A program made the translations under genes and the position numbers. DNA of 64,000 bases, from assembly GCA_000727475.1 (NCBI GenBank), contig KL647293.1:3635636-3699635 (forward strand), in the 5' to 3' direction. How positions within the stretch are numbered: the stretch's first letter is position 1; the number at the start of each line of letters is the position of its first letter. The stretch comes from Sarcocystis neurona (Eukaryota > Apicomplexa > Conoidasida > Eucoccidiorida > Sarcocystidae). The notes beneath the pieces were generated by a model. It was given only the letters and a program-made list of their open reading frames with translations, was not told the origin of the DNA and did no database searches. Shown in pieces: positions 49,301-62,443 of this stretch.

Positions 49301-52300
49301 GCAGGAACAACGAACAACACTTTTGAAGACATGTGCACGGATCGGCCGTATCATCCCCCGGCTGAGGCCAGAAGAGATCTGAAACCCTTCAAACAAATAT
49401 GATGAAGACGCGAAACACAACGGAAATACTAAGTCGGTGAAAAATCGATGAAAATATGGTCGAAAGTACGGATAAGGAAGGCTCGCACGTGCACGAGGCG
49501 CAAGCACGGTATTAGCCAGATAGAGAGTTGTGGCATCAAGGCGAATCCAACATTAATACGTACATAGATTAATATATATATGTATATTATAAATATGCAG
49601 AAGGATTTATGCTTTTGTCTATATATCTTATGTGCGCATCCTGAAGTGACCCAGACGTGCGTACTTGGCTGCCTCTGATAGAGCATGCGTGAAGTTGTAC
49701 CTACGGCGTGCATCAGACATATAACATATATATATATATATAGATAGATAGATACAGAAAGAGAGAGAGATCTGTGTGTGCCACAAGGGAGTTTGGTACA
49801 CCTTCAACAAATGTACGAAGTGAATTGATGTCTTTTCACTATTCTTCCTGCATCCCTCCCTGTTCCTCTGTAAAGCATATGCCGACAAACACTGTATGTA
49901 TGCCTGTCTGTGTGTGCATATGTATGTATCTATACACATATATATATATATATATATACATACGCGTGCCTGAAGAATACGAACATGCACTTACAGGTGC
50001 CGAATACAGAAGCGTTAACAGCTGTCTTCGCATCCATCAACTACAAACGTACATCTCTCATGTGAATAAAAATATACCTCCAGACGTAGGCTATATCTAC
50101 GTATACAGTTACTTGTACGTGTGGGTGAACCACGCTGGTAGCTCAAACAGAGCTGGGTACTGACGCAGTGTATATATATATATATAATTTTATGTGTATG
50201 AGTGGATGAGCTCTACAGGTAGCTCATATACACCGGTTATGCAATTTTTGCGCATTTACATACACTTATATATATACATATATATATATGTATATATATA
50301 TATGTATATATATAGGTCCACATATGTACATATGTATATATATATATATACATACACTCAAGGGCATCTCTGTGTTTCACAGGAATGGCTAAGTAGAAGT
50401 ACTTTGTAAACGTGACGTATTTGCTTCTTTTGACGCAACGTGATAGTACGTACGCGTTCCGCTTGCGCATATATATCAGCATGCGTAGGTAGACATCGTA
50501 TAACTCCCCACACCCGCATAACTGCGTTGCATACATACATACATACATACATACATACATACATACGTACATGCATACATACATACATGCGTACATACAT
50601 ACATGCGTACATACATACATACACGCGTACATACATACATACACGCGTACATACATACATACACGCGTACATATACACATACATACATAGATACACAGAT
50701 AGATATATACATACATACATACGTGCATACACACGTACAAACACGCGTACATATATACATACATACATGCATACATACATACATACATACAATCGTAGAT
50801 GCATGCATACCTACATACACGCGTACATATATACATGAGTACGTACGTACATACATACATACAATCATACATGCATACATACACACACACACACACATAT
50901 ACATACACGCACACTGGAGACCCTAGGTATATGTCTATACATCGAACAGGGATATATGTGAAGACAAAATGTTCTTGAGCGTTCAGCTTGCACAATAGGT
51001 GCAGAAATATACTGTATACATAATGGCTGTCTGCTGCTGCAACACTTTGCAAATAGAGCGAGATGCATATCTTCCTAAGTTGAGTTTTAAGTGAGGTCAC
51101 TCTACATCTATTGTGAACCGGCATATGTCGATATACATGCATATACTTGTACACATCCACAGCACATGAACAGCCGTCGATACATACATGTGCAAATTGA
51201 TATGTCTATAGATAAATGTGCACGCAGGTGGTAACGTGCCTACATTGGTGTACACGCCAGTCGGGATCCGGCTCCACTGACGTGTGTCGAAAAGGAATTA
51301 CGTACGCGCTTGACGTGACGAAGAAACTGTGACCAGACATGAACGGAAATATAGATGTTTTCACTGTTTCGTAATTCTAAAGAAATCTACGGATGTACGA
51401 ACGTACATATCTTTATAGAAAGGCGGACGTCACTGCTGGCAGTTGGTTGTGTTCTTACATGTTTACCGCGACGGGCTGAAGGTTTGTAAGGATGAACAAG
51501 GTGCTCTCACACGGTTTCTACGTTCAGCCACCGCAGCACCTTTTCCAGCTCGCCACACTCATATTCACGCATGTGTACATATGTAAATAAATACATTATA
51601 TGTGTGTACATATGTACACATATAGCGAGAGAGACAGAATCAGGAAGAAGTACCTTTTCCTGGATTTTGTGGTTGGTATGGATTTACAATCACACTAATA
51701 TATGTATGTGTGCATATATATATATATATATATACGCATACGTACTACTTTCTTTAATACGAGCATACAGAAATATGTATATGTATGAATATATTTCAAT
51801 AGGTCGTCCGAAAGGAGGAGGTGGACCTAGTGATGTTTATCCGCTTCTGTTGCAGTGTGAGCATCGGCTTCCTCAGTCTGTCTCTGGATCTTTACAAATA
51901 TGTACATATGCAGGGGTCTGACTGAATATATGTATATGTATATATATATATATACAGAGAGAGAGAGAAAGAGAGAGAGAGTCATATTGAGAGAGATATA
52001 TATGTGTACCTGTAAATACGTGAAATTTGCGTCCTGTCTACTAATATTTACGTATACGGAGAGCCGGACGGAAGTGTCTTCCGGTAGCGGTTGTTTGACT
52101 CGTGCACTCAAAACATCTCATTGCGTCACTGTCCTTACAGTTTAGTGTTTCAATTGTCTAGGGACTTTGACAACTTTGAATATAAATTGTGTATGTTTAC
52201 GTACGCTTGCATTGGTGAATGCATCTGTAGGGTTGTTTCATGTAAATGTGCATCGAGAGATGCATAAATATTTATGCGTATTCAAGCGGCAGTGTCTTCC

Positions 52301-52600
52301 TCCGCAGTATCCACAGCGCACCTTTAGCAGCGCTTTCCTCAGGCCATCCTGTAAAGATGTGAAAAAAGACAGAGGTAAAAGAAATATCAATCTCGTATGC
52401 AGGTGTATACGTATACAAGTATGTGTGCATTTATGTATATATATACATATGTATACGTGAATACATATGGCTATGCAGCGTACGCCTGCATTCGCAGGCA
52501 TGTACAAGTGAAACATTTTCTGAGATCAGACGTGCGTGTGTTCTGAGGTCTCCGTCCGTTCTCGAGAACCACTAGCGGAAGCTGCTGCACGTCGTGCCTT
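46309..52600. other. Repeat-rich spacer, no gene recognised
   Basis: (TA)n and ACATAC sequence fills 46.4-47.6 kb. Two strand-asymmetric purine-rich blocks (plus strand 47.83-48.10 and 48.85-49.40 kb) give Arg/Glu/Lys-rich frames on plus and Leu/Ser/Pro-rich frames on minus; both are typical artefacts of a purine tract. No domain or splice chain supports a gene. Confidence 0.5.
50527..50915. repeat. (CATA)n tetranucleotide array with GCGTACATACATACATACAC variants
   Basis: Nearly 400 bp of CATA repeats are interrupted regularly by CGCG/GTGC steps, which form a higher-order unit of about 20 bp at 50618-50678. It creates long Tyr/Cys/Met/Val frames on minus and Thr/Tyr/Ile/His frames on plus, all spurious. 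Confidence 0.9.
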
Positions 52601-52629
52601 CCTCCTGTCCTGTTCGACTGTGCAGGTAC

Positions 52630-53561
52630 ATTTTGGTTTAGGTCGATGCGGGAGTTAGTACACGTGTTCGTAAATGGAGTTGTGACTACAGACGAATACA
52701 CACAACGTTATATGTCGGCATGGTGACATATACGTGCATATACGCATACTTGTGTTCATATGCATCCATGCCTGATTGTGTGCATGGGCGGACACACGTA
52801 CTTAAAAAAATGTATATATATATATTTATATATATGTATATATACTTATGTACACGCCTGCACCGCTGTAACGTAACAGCGTGGAGTACGTGCTGTACGT
52901 CGTCTGCTTTTACGAATTCAAAGACCATGAGAACGACCACGAGGATGTACTTGTTTTTGTGAGTACGTAAACAGATACAAGGAGATCCGTAGCTGAGAGC
53001 ACGTTCAAGAGAGTACGCTTATCTGCTTTTGATCTCTTTCAATACACGAGCGGGTTGAACGTCATGCTGAGATCGCGGGCCAAGTGGCTTTCCTACTAGT
53101 GCTGGATACCCTGCATGTGCGTGTTGTGAAGTACTTTCCTGCACGCGAGGTTCTGCTGCTGTGACACCTTTCAAAAAAACCTGTTACATTTGGAAATTTT
53201 CTTGCTGCTGCAAGAATCTTTCTTGAAAGGAAGCTACTTACTACGTGTGCGCCTTGCTAGCGCATGAGAAAAGAACTGCCTTTCCCTGTAGTGTCCGCCC
53301 TGTTCCGTGCACGTCCTATGTGGACGGTTTCTACTGCTGCGCCGCTTCGTGTTGCTGTTACAGGCGAACAGGAGAGAACGTTTTGAGGGCTTTCATTCCG
53401 TATTCTGTTTCCTTCGTACAGTGTCTTTGAGTTGCGAGTGTTTAGTGCAAGCGCAAACAGCGAATGTTTCTCCTTGCTTCTCACTGTGTTTCTTGTCGCA
53501 TGCAGCTTCTTACCACGAAGACGTTGAGCACTGCCCTCACTTCGTGTTGCTGCTGCTGTGA
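52630..53561 (+). CDS. Tentative spliced gene, three phase-compatible exons, function unknown
   Basis: Exon a (about 52630-52716) reads TFWFRSMRELVHVFVNGVV and ends at a possible donor (GCATG|GTGACA). Exon b (52880-52958) completes the split codon, reads VEYVLYVVCFYEFKDHENDH and ends at a strong donor, TTT|GTGAGT. Exon c (about 53367-53561) starts after GTTGCTGTTACAG in phase 0, reads ANRRERFEGFHS and ends HFVLLLL-stop. All junction phases agree and the DNA is non-repetitive. However, the minus strand of the same stretch is also open in places, the 5' end is missing and no family is recognised. The acidic/His patch FKDHENDHED is the most protein-like part. Confidence 0.25.
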
Positions 53562-54969
53562 ACACGCGACAAATAAGCACGCTGCGCAAACCAATTTCCG
53601 CTGCCCCTTTGACAGTGCTGCCGTTCGTCACCCACCGCGTCTCCGACGCACACAGCGACTGGTGAAGCCTCTCCTGCAAACAAGTGCTCGTTCGCGGTGC
53701 TGCAGGCATTCGGTAGAAGACAAAAGCCTCCTGTATGCCGGTGCATGCAGCTCAAGAGCTGCATGTTTCGCGCGCGCTGCGGGGTTCACCAGACAGAGAA
53801 AAATTATTTTTCCTGTTCGAACGCGCGGAGCGCGACTGCTGAGTGCAAGCGAGGCAGCGTACTCTAGTCCTCCGGGCCAGGGACTGCTGGGAGGTGTCCA
53901 CAGCCACCAATTTACGTGTGTGCCACCTCCGCTTATGGGAGTTACACATCATTACCCATCTTCTCATGCAAAATGTCCCTTCTGGGTGGAGTGAGAGTGA
54001 GGCTGCTGCGACCAGCAGAGTACACTTCTTCCCTTGACACGTGTGTGCACTCCTTATCCAAAGGCAGGTAGTCCTACGCCCGGTGCTCTTTATCTGTGGT
54101 AACTCCTTTGCATTCTGCAGGAATCCGGCCGCTGGGTGCCGCAACATGTCCCAGAGAAACGTCCTGCTGCATGTGAATCTTCCCCAAGATGTTAAACGGT
54201 CACGCGGCTTCATACACGACTACGTGCACACGTGCGAGTTTTTCAGTTCAGCGTTCTTCCTTACCAGCTTCCTGGCAACAGACGGGGCCTGCCGCAACAG
54301 TACCTCGTAACACTGGACCAGTCTCGTGTCGACGGCCGCCACTGCATGCAAACGAACTTTCTTTTTCGCACAAAGTGTGGAATTCGGCGCGCCCGTGGTG
54401 GAAGGGAATGCGGTGCTTCCTGTTGAACAGCTGCAGGCAGTGCAGGCGAGACAATGTGCTCAAGGCTAGGCTTACACGTGGATGTGCGGCAACGACGCCA
54501 GCAACTACGTTGCTGCTGTAGTTGTGTTTTCACTCTTCTTCGCTGTCCTTTCTTCACCAGGAATTCACTGCCTGCACACGTATCTGTGAAGCTAAACGCA
54601 TATAAACGACCTCTACTATTGTGATTCAACTAACAATTTACACGTGTGCGTGCAAATACATGTACATGCACATACGTATAAATACACATATTTGTATCTG
54701 TGTATGTGTACGGGCGTCTTCTATATATGTGAAGAAGCATCTTCCCGGAGAGACGCGTTTGCCCGTTGTCTTCTCTCTCCGCAAGCAGCAGGTAAGTCGC
54801 AAGCACGACGCGCAGCCGTGCGTAGGTTCTCGTGGGCCCGTCACAGAGACATACATGCGCACATGAACTGCACGTAGCACTGCGATTAAAAAACCACGCA
54901 CGAAGATTGGCAGATCTGGAGAGAGGAATGCAAGTAGGCTGCGAAGTGAGACTCTTTGTGCTCCTCATC

Positions 54970-55310
54970 TCAAGCAAGGAGCTTGCGCAGGCCGGCGTTG
55001 TCAAGCTTGTAAAAGAAGACAGACGTGGCGCGGCACTAGAGTTGTGAAAGAGCCGCGAGGTTAGCAAGAACGCTCCTCAGGGCCAGAAATGCGTAAAGTT
55101 GGTTTGGTTAGAGACGTGCGACAAAAAGGGCTGCACAGGAGACACATTCGAGTACCTGAGCGTGTACACATATTCCTTGTGTTGAGCGAGGCAGAAGCAG
55201 TTCTCTCGATCGGGCGCATGCAAATATCTTCACCTTCAGCAAGACACAGTCTTGTCCGTCAAGAGGATCAATCATCACGTTCGAAGAAGGAGACAGACAC
55301 GCATACAATG
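54970..55310 (-). CDS. Tentative 3' part of a small spliced gene, function unknown
   Basis: Two phase-matched exons on minus. 55310-55156 follows acceptor AATACTCAG, reads ALYACLSPSSNVMIDPLDGQ and VLLKVKIFACARSRELLLPR, and ends at CAG|GTACTC. 55035-54970 follows the strong acceptor TTTCACAACTCTAG, reads CRATSVFFYKLDNAGLRKLL and ends with TGA. An internal Met (55273 region) would give a 61-residue protein; otherwise 5' exons must lie between 55311 and the TyrRS stop at 55853. The plus strand of 54890-55047 is also open (LADLERGMQVGCEV, then KLVKEDRRGAALEL), so the strand is not certain. Confidence 0.28.
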
Positions 55311-55852
55311 CTGAGTATTTCCAGGCACACCCACAGACACACACACGCACGTAGTGACCAATGCATATATACGTGTAGATATATATATATATATATGTGG
55401 AAACGTGTATATATTCGTATATGCGTGTAAGACATACTTTACCGGAGCCCCATCAGATCCCTGACTTTTAACATATATATATATATATATCTCTAGACAT
55501 ATATATATATATATGTGGGAACGTGTTCATATTCGTATACACGTGCAAGACAATTTATTAGAGCTCCACCAGGTTCCTGACGATTTATATGTACATAAAT
55601 GTCTATTTCTCTCTCTCTTTATATACGTGTACGCATATGCGTGTGTATGGGAGCTTGCCTACCGGGAAACGTATAGGAAACAAAGACACACACTTCTCGA
55701 ATATCTCTGTCTCGTCTCTGTGTGTGTGTTGGGGGAGAGGAAAAACGACTGTTAGTGACGTTAGAAAAAGAGTGGAAGCTGCACTTTGTGTGGCCGCAAG
55801 AGCAGGCTAGCGTCTCAGCAGCAAGAAGAGAGTCTCTGAGAAGCAGGGGGTG

Positions 55853-58800
55853 TCAGCGGGAGACTCTGTAGGACTTGATCTCCTGCAGGAGAAGCCTGGC
55901 GCGAGGATCTTCGTCGAAGTGTCTGCGTACGGGCTCAAGTCTCGCATTTATTGCTGCTGCTAAATTTTCTTTCAAGTCAGAAGGGTGCAACTCTCCAGCA
56001 GCGTACGCCTCTCGTAATTGCTGCGTCGTCTCAAAAATGACGTTCCCGCCGTTCTCTGCGCTGCGCTTCACTTCGAACGGCTGCCTCGCCCGCAGCACCA
56101 GCTCCTCAACGTACGTAATGCACGGGTTTCCCTCCACCACCCCTGGGGGACAAAATGCTTTCTTTATTTTCCTTCTCACGTCCTGCAAGAGAAACGACGC
56201 CAACAGGGAAGCAATAAGAACTGCAAAACACCCCACACACGCTTCTCCACATTCGGACAGACAAACCTACTCCCTCTTTGACATGCACGGACATATATAT
56301 ATATATTTCTCCGTATTATCAGTTTTACTTGACGGGCAGAGAGACGTCCAGATTAACAGACAGATAGTAACGCGGCTACACCGTTGACAGGCACGGAGAG
56401 GAGACATCTGTACACACGTACACAAATGTTGATATACACGTATTTGACAGGCATGTACATATATGTATATGTATACATATATATGTAATCTACATCTACG
56501 TATTTGATACATACAGATATATACACACACCCACGCAAATGAACGCATATGGATCCGTATTCGTGAGCAATAACTACGTTCCTGCGAGAACACCGACACA
56601 TGTGTATATATATGTATACATATGCATACGTACATGAGTGTATGTATTCACTCGTATATGGGAGACGCAGAAACATACATCAATACCTACGCGATAACAG
56701 AGGCACATACACACATACACATACACAAACAAATACAAGAATGAATACGACCAGAGTGCGGCGTGGGCGGCGAGTGGACACTCCTCCCGGAGCCGGGCCT
56801 CCGGCTCGATTCGGACGCCTGAAAAGAGATGAATAGCTGCACCTGGAAAGGAGAGAGCAGGAGAGAAATACGTACGCACACATGGAGTTCGCTGGGGGGC
56901 GCGCGTGCAGAGGAAGAAAGTCGGGTGCTGGTGGGGAGGCGGTGCCCTGGAGAATGCGCATGCACGGCTGGTGAACAGGAGAGCTACGCACGCGTCTGTC
57001 CTCTTTCGAGAAACAGCAACACGCGGAAACACGGGCACTCATATGCATGCGCACCCACATACATATGCGTAAATGTGTGTTCGTGTATACGATGTATATA
57101 TGTATGTAGGTATGTGTATATGTAGACGTGTGTGCATGCATACGTTGGGCACGTATACGGGTATGCATCTATTGTATATGTGCGGATACGTAGGTAGGTA
57201 CGCGTATACGTATGCGTATATGTGAATACAGAGGTTGTATATGTACACGAGTATGTACGTGTATGTTACACATATAGATGTATAGTATGTGCATGCGTGT
57301 GTGTGCACATATTTATGCATGTGTTACGTTTATGTATACGTGTGTATAGGCAGGTACAAGTATGTACTTGGAGGCATATAGAGGGACACGCAGGTGTATG
57401 TACAGTCTACGTATATATATGTGCACACAGAGAGAGAGAGACGAGGGAACTTACAAAGACATCTATGGATACGCACGCCTTCAGACACAGATACGCAGCC
57501 ACGCATGTATACATATATATGTACGCGCAGAAACACCAGGAGGATGAAATAGGAAGAAAGCAACAAGAAGTCAAAACTTCGCAAAGTATACATGTCATGG
57601 AGATATACATGGATATATACACATACGTAGGCGTGCATGCAATATAGGTGCCCGCAACACACGCGTATGTATAGATGCGTGTATAGACAGAGATATGTTT
57701 GTTACCGCCTCTGAGTCCTCCATGAAGATAGCTGAATCAGGCATGGACTTGCTCATTTTTTCGTGCCCCTGCAGAAGGCCCGGAAGCATGCGGTGGGACA
57801 GGACGACGGGAGGTCTTAGCGGCCGCTCGTTCTTCTTCTTCTTTTTTGCTTCAGCATACTCGCGGGCCAACATATTGACCTTCCTCTGGTCCATGCCCAG
57901 CTGGCAAATATCCGCCTTCAAGTAAAACACGTCTGCGCACTGCAGCAACAGCGGTCCGGCAAACAACAGCAGCAACAGCAGCAGCGGCGAAGTGCAAGCA
58001 CCGGCGCAGCGAATGAAGAGGCTCCGAGGACGGACTCACCAGCAACAACGGCGAAGTCGCAAAAGAAGAAGAACCAGTAGCAGCACCAGCAGCCAAATGG
58101 ACGAAGAAGAAGCACCAAAATGTAATAGCAGCAAAAACTCGTAGCGCCAGCGACGCACCAGCAGCAGCAGCAGCTCGGGAAGAAGCAAGGAGGCCGTGCA
58201 GCAGCGCGCGAACCCCCGCAGCGCCCACTGGACCCCAGCAGCAGAATCGCCAGCAGCAGCAGCAACACGACGGGCAGAGCAGCGGCCAGTCAGCAGCAAC
58301 AAAACGTGCAGATGGAGCAGCGGCGTCAGCACACGAAAAAGTCGCATCGCGCGCCTGTAGTAGTAGCAGCAGCAAAGGAAAATGAGACGACCTACCAGTA
58401 GCAGGAGGTAGACACATCCATATACATACACACGTATACATACATGCGTATACACACACACACACATACATGCATACATATACATACATGATCATACATA
58501 CACATACATACATACGTACATATGAGCACGAGTTGAAGCAACACCAAGGCGTGCTGCAGGAGGAGAGGTGCCTGTTTGGAAATGCTGCCGACATACCAGG
58601 AGAAGAGGGGGCTACGCAGCAGCTGGAGCAGCAGAAATCTCTGGACGTTAGTACACCACCGGCTGCAACCAGCAACATTCAACACCGCACTGCCCTATTT
58701 CGATACTCCTTGTCTTATCTATATACGCATTCCACGCTGTATGACTCACAGGTCTGTCTCTCTCCTTATACACGTATATATATATATATATGCGTATGTG

Positions 58801-60835
58801 GACTGCATATTCGCGTACACACGTTCACACGTGTGTAAGGGCAAGGTGAACATCTATACCTGCGCAAACGTATCCATATATATATATATATTTGTATATG
58901 TAGAGAGATGTGTGTCTGTACACGTACATATATGTGGCGGTGGGCTGTTCCTCAGAGCATTCTAACTACAGCTGGACACAATGCACATACAAATATCCAC
59001 ATACTGTACGCATGCGGAACCCGTGTATCCATTATATATATATATATATATAATTTTGTGCATCTATCTATCAACGTACATATATACACATAAGTCTACA
59101 TATTTCTGTTTGTCTGAATCTTTAGATATCTGGGCACGGCATACTTAGGTGCCGGTTCTTGTTTACGTCTGGTACATAGCAGTGGTACACATACAGAGAT
59201 AAAGACACGCATGCAGCTGTATCCGTATGAACGCGTTTAATACCAGCAGAGACATTAATATACATAAACACATACACACGAGGTGCACACAAGGCAAAAA
59301 CTTACTGCCTTGGCCCGACCGCTGCGCATCCGTGCTCCGCACCTCTCTCTTCATACATATATATATATATATATACGTAGGTACGTGTATATCTCACCTA
59401 ACCACAGCGCATCTCAACTTTGTCTTTCATTGCACTGCCTGTGCGTAATGCGACCTCTACGTGTAGCTTCGAATGTCTATAAAGAGGGGAATTCACGTAC
59501 ACGTGTACATATTTATATATACGCAGACAGACAGAGGAACAGATACAGAAAAGAGACACATACACATACACACAGACATGTGAATGGATAAGAGGGACGT
59601 GCTTTTTTGAGGGGAAAGCATGACTTACTTGCATGCAAGGGTAGAGAATCTGTGCGGCAGGTTGGTCATCCCCTTCACTCCGACCCATTATCTGGGAGCA
59701 GCGCTTGATCCTGCGCAACAAGCCCCATCGCATGCGCATGCATTGCAAGTGGACTGCGACATGACACCACGTAAAAGGGAAGCAGGTAAATTACATACGA
59801 GACGCAGAAAGACAAAGAAGTAGATTCACTATACACAGGGAGGCAGAGGCAGAGCGACACACACACATACACATACTGACAGATAGGGAGGGCGAGAAAC
59901 TGACGAAGAACAGCTGCTGCACACGCGGGTGTCCACACGCAGAGACGCAGCTCGTGGGCAGCGGCGACAGCACCAGAGCTAGCAGCAGCAGAAGAGCAAG
60001 AGCAGCAGAGGAGCAGCAACAGCAGCAGAGGAGCAGCAACAGCAGCAGAGGAGCAGCAACAGCAGCAGACGCAGCAACAGCAGCAGACGCAGCAACAGCA
60101 GCAGACGCAGCAACAGCAGCAGACGCAGCAACAGCAGAAGCAGCAATAGCAGCAGCCGAGAAATTCAACCGGTCCAAGAACAGATGTATACATCCCTGTG
60201 TTGCAAAATGTCCACGTCTTTGCATTACCTGTTCCACGCAAAAACTGTCCCTGACTGTATATACGCATTCATCGTATACATTTATATATATACATATACA
60301 CACATGGATGTGCATCCGTATCCAGATGATTATATTGTGCACATATATCATGTATTCCACACGATGACTACGTGCTTACATGCATTCCGTATGTATTTAC
60401 ATGCACATATATATATATATATATGTGCATACGTACACACGTACACATACGTATACGTACGTAAAAATATTTAAATGCACATATTTATATATACACAGCT
60501 ACACACATATACGTCTCTACACGTATATATATATATATATATATATGTAGAGAGAGACACAGAAATACACACACACGCAGATACACGTATGTCCTCACTA
60601 ATAGAAACAAATGGAGTGTGAGGTCACGTGTACAGCGGTAGATTAGGTGCGTACACATCTGTGCATGCACGTGCACATATGTGTGATGTGTGTATGTATG
60701 TGTATAATAAATAGGAATATATTCAGATGTGCGCAAGTGATCTACGTATGTGGGTCGATGTGCACTTGTACGCTGATTTCCAGGTAGCGTGTGTACGCAC
60801 TTTTCTGACATGCGCCTATTGAAATACGTGTGGAC

Positions 60836-60868
<33 letters not shown>

Positions 60869-62443
60869 ATATCGATAAATAGCTACATATAGATGGCTAC
60901 ATAGAGGGACAGAGTGATACATACAAAGTTACGCACACAGACACATGTGTATATGTACGTGTGTGGGCGCGCGCATACGTTTGCTTACACGTATGGTCAT
61001 AGCAGCACTCACGTATCTCTATCAATATATATAATGTAAACATACATATATGTATATCTAGATATGTGTATACACATGTATATATATATGTATACATGTG
61101 TGTATCTTTCTCTCTCTACACATATATATGTAAATATACATGTGTGTATCTGCCTATCTATCTATCTATACATATATATATATATGTATATGTATATGAT
61201 ATAGACGTTTACGTATGTAATGTTATATGTCTATATATATGAAGAGAAAGAGAGGCGAAAGGAAGTGAAATTGAGACAGGAGGGGGGGAACGAATAGAGA
61301 GACTTTGTACAAATCTATTTGCGTGTTTACCTGGTAATGTTGAAGGTTCGCGCAATGTTCATTACTTGCATCCAGTAAGTTTGGGGATTTTTGTTGATTT
61401 GTTCGCTGGCCCACAAGAAGCGAACGTTCTGCATGTTCATGCCCGCGGCCTTCCAGATTTCTATGAAGTACTGTCCCACCTTCTGAATCTGTCGTGAGGC
61501 AAGGCAGTGAACAAACGGAAAGACGAAGCGCGTCAAGAGAGTTGGGAAAAGTTGTAAACAGCAGCCAGAGAGACGCGCCAAGACAAAAAGGGCTGGTGCA
61601 CGACCCCGCGGCAACGAAGAACAGTGACGGTAGTGAAAATCGCAAGAAAGACGCGAGCACGTCGATACACAAAGGTAAGGATTCAAAACAACGAAGAAAA
61701 ATGGCAGCAACACCAACAGTGGCAGCAGCGACAGCAGCAGCAGCAACAGCAGCAGTGGCAACAATAGCAGCAGCAACAGCAGCAGCAGCAACGACAGCAG
61801 TAGCAGCAACAGCAGCGGCAGCAGCAGCAACAGCAGCGGCAGCAGCAGCAACAGCAGCGGCAGTAGCAGCAACAGCAGCGGCAGTAGCAGCAGCAGTAAC
61901 AGTAGCAGCGGTAACAGCAGCAGCGGTAACAGTAGCAGCAGTAACAGCAGCAGCGGTAACAGAAGCAGCACCAACGGCGGCAGCAGCAGTAGCCGCAGCA
62001 GTAACAGCAGCAGCAGTAACAGCAGCAGCGGTAACAGTAGCGGCATCAGTAACAGCAGCAGCGGTAACAGTAGCAGCAGCAACAGCGGCAGCAGCACCAC
62101 CAGCAGCAGCAGCCGCAGCGGCAGCAGCAGCAGCACGAGGAGGGGAGACACAAACAGACAGATATATGTATATGTACGTCGACAGAGAAAGACGTGTCTG
62201 TCTCCTCTTCGAGAGAAAAAAGTGAGGAAAAGCAGAACGAACCTTCTGCAGGTCTCCTTCCATTTTGTTGTTGAGAAGGGCGAACCAGTCCGCGACCCAG
62301 AAGACAAAAACGCAACCTGCGCGTGTCAGCTCGTTCACGTGAAGGACTTTGAGAAGTCCCTGGGCCACATGCATGCGACCGCTCGGTTCGAAGCCGTCGT
62401 AGCAGATGGGGTGGTCCTTCCGCTGCAGCACCGCCAGCAGCTC
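55853..62443 (-). CDS. TyrRS: Tyrosyl-tRNA synthetase, five exons found, 5' end unresolved
   Basis: Exons on minus: 62443-62243, 61488-61331, 59710-59629, 57939-57706, 56182-55853; phases agree at every junction and give 334 residues plus TGA. Class I motifs are complete: CYDGFEPSGRMHVAQG (the HIGH equivalent, HVAQ at about 62371), WVADWFALLNNKM, FLWASEQINKNP, CSQIMGRSEGDDQPAAQILY, YLKADICQLGMDQRKVN, then LSHRMLPGLLQGHEKMSKS (KMSKS at 57759-57745). The C-terminal exon ends SYRVSR. This is the eukaryotic/archaeal cytosolic type; it charges tRNA-Tyr in translation. The N-terminal 35-60 residues are missing. A candidate upstream exon ends at 62566 with ISAQ|GTGCGT in matching phase, but its start cannot be fixed. 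Introns are 754, 1620, 1689 and 1523 bp, and three carry triplet arrays. Confidence 0.94.
57955..58640. repeat. CAG-type array in TyrRS intron 3
   Basis: AGCAGC/CAGCAG clusters on plus (CTG in the sense of TyrRS) lie between the KMSKS exon acceptor at 57940 and an ACAT-rich zone at 58420-58520. The long Leu/Ala/Cys frames here on minus read through the acceptor into the real exon and are artefacts. Confidence 0.85.
59950..60155. repeat. Higher-order CAG array (20-bp then 18-bp units) in TyrRS intron 2
   Basis: AGCAGCAGAGGAGCAGCAAC (20 bp) repeats about three times, then an 18-bp form (ACGCAGCAACAGCAGCAG) about four times. A 20-bp period cannot hold a reading frame, which fits an intronic position. 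Confidence 0.9.
61690..62140. repeat. CAG/CAA/GTA-type array filling TyrRS intron 1
   Basis: About 450 bp of GCAGCAGCAACAG and AGCAGCGGTAACAG units occupy most of the 754-bp intron between exons 62443-62243 and 61488-61331. Being stop-free on minus, it fuses both real exons and the intron into one misleading 438-codon frame. Confidence 0.92.

Noticed and set aside
47703..49402. Arg/Lys/Glu-rich plus frames and Leu/Ser/Pro-rich minus frames
   Set aside because: Purine-strand asymmetry explains both; no domain, no start context.
50237..51160. 307-codon Tyr/Cys/Met/Val frame on minus
   Set aside because: Translation of the (CATA)n array; no complex sequence.
57851..58678. 275-codon Leu/Cys/Ala-rich frame on minus
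   Set aside because: CTG-array translation in TyrRS intron 3; only its 3' end overlaps the real KMSKS exon in another frame.
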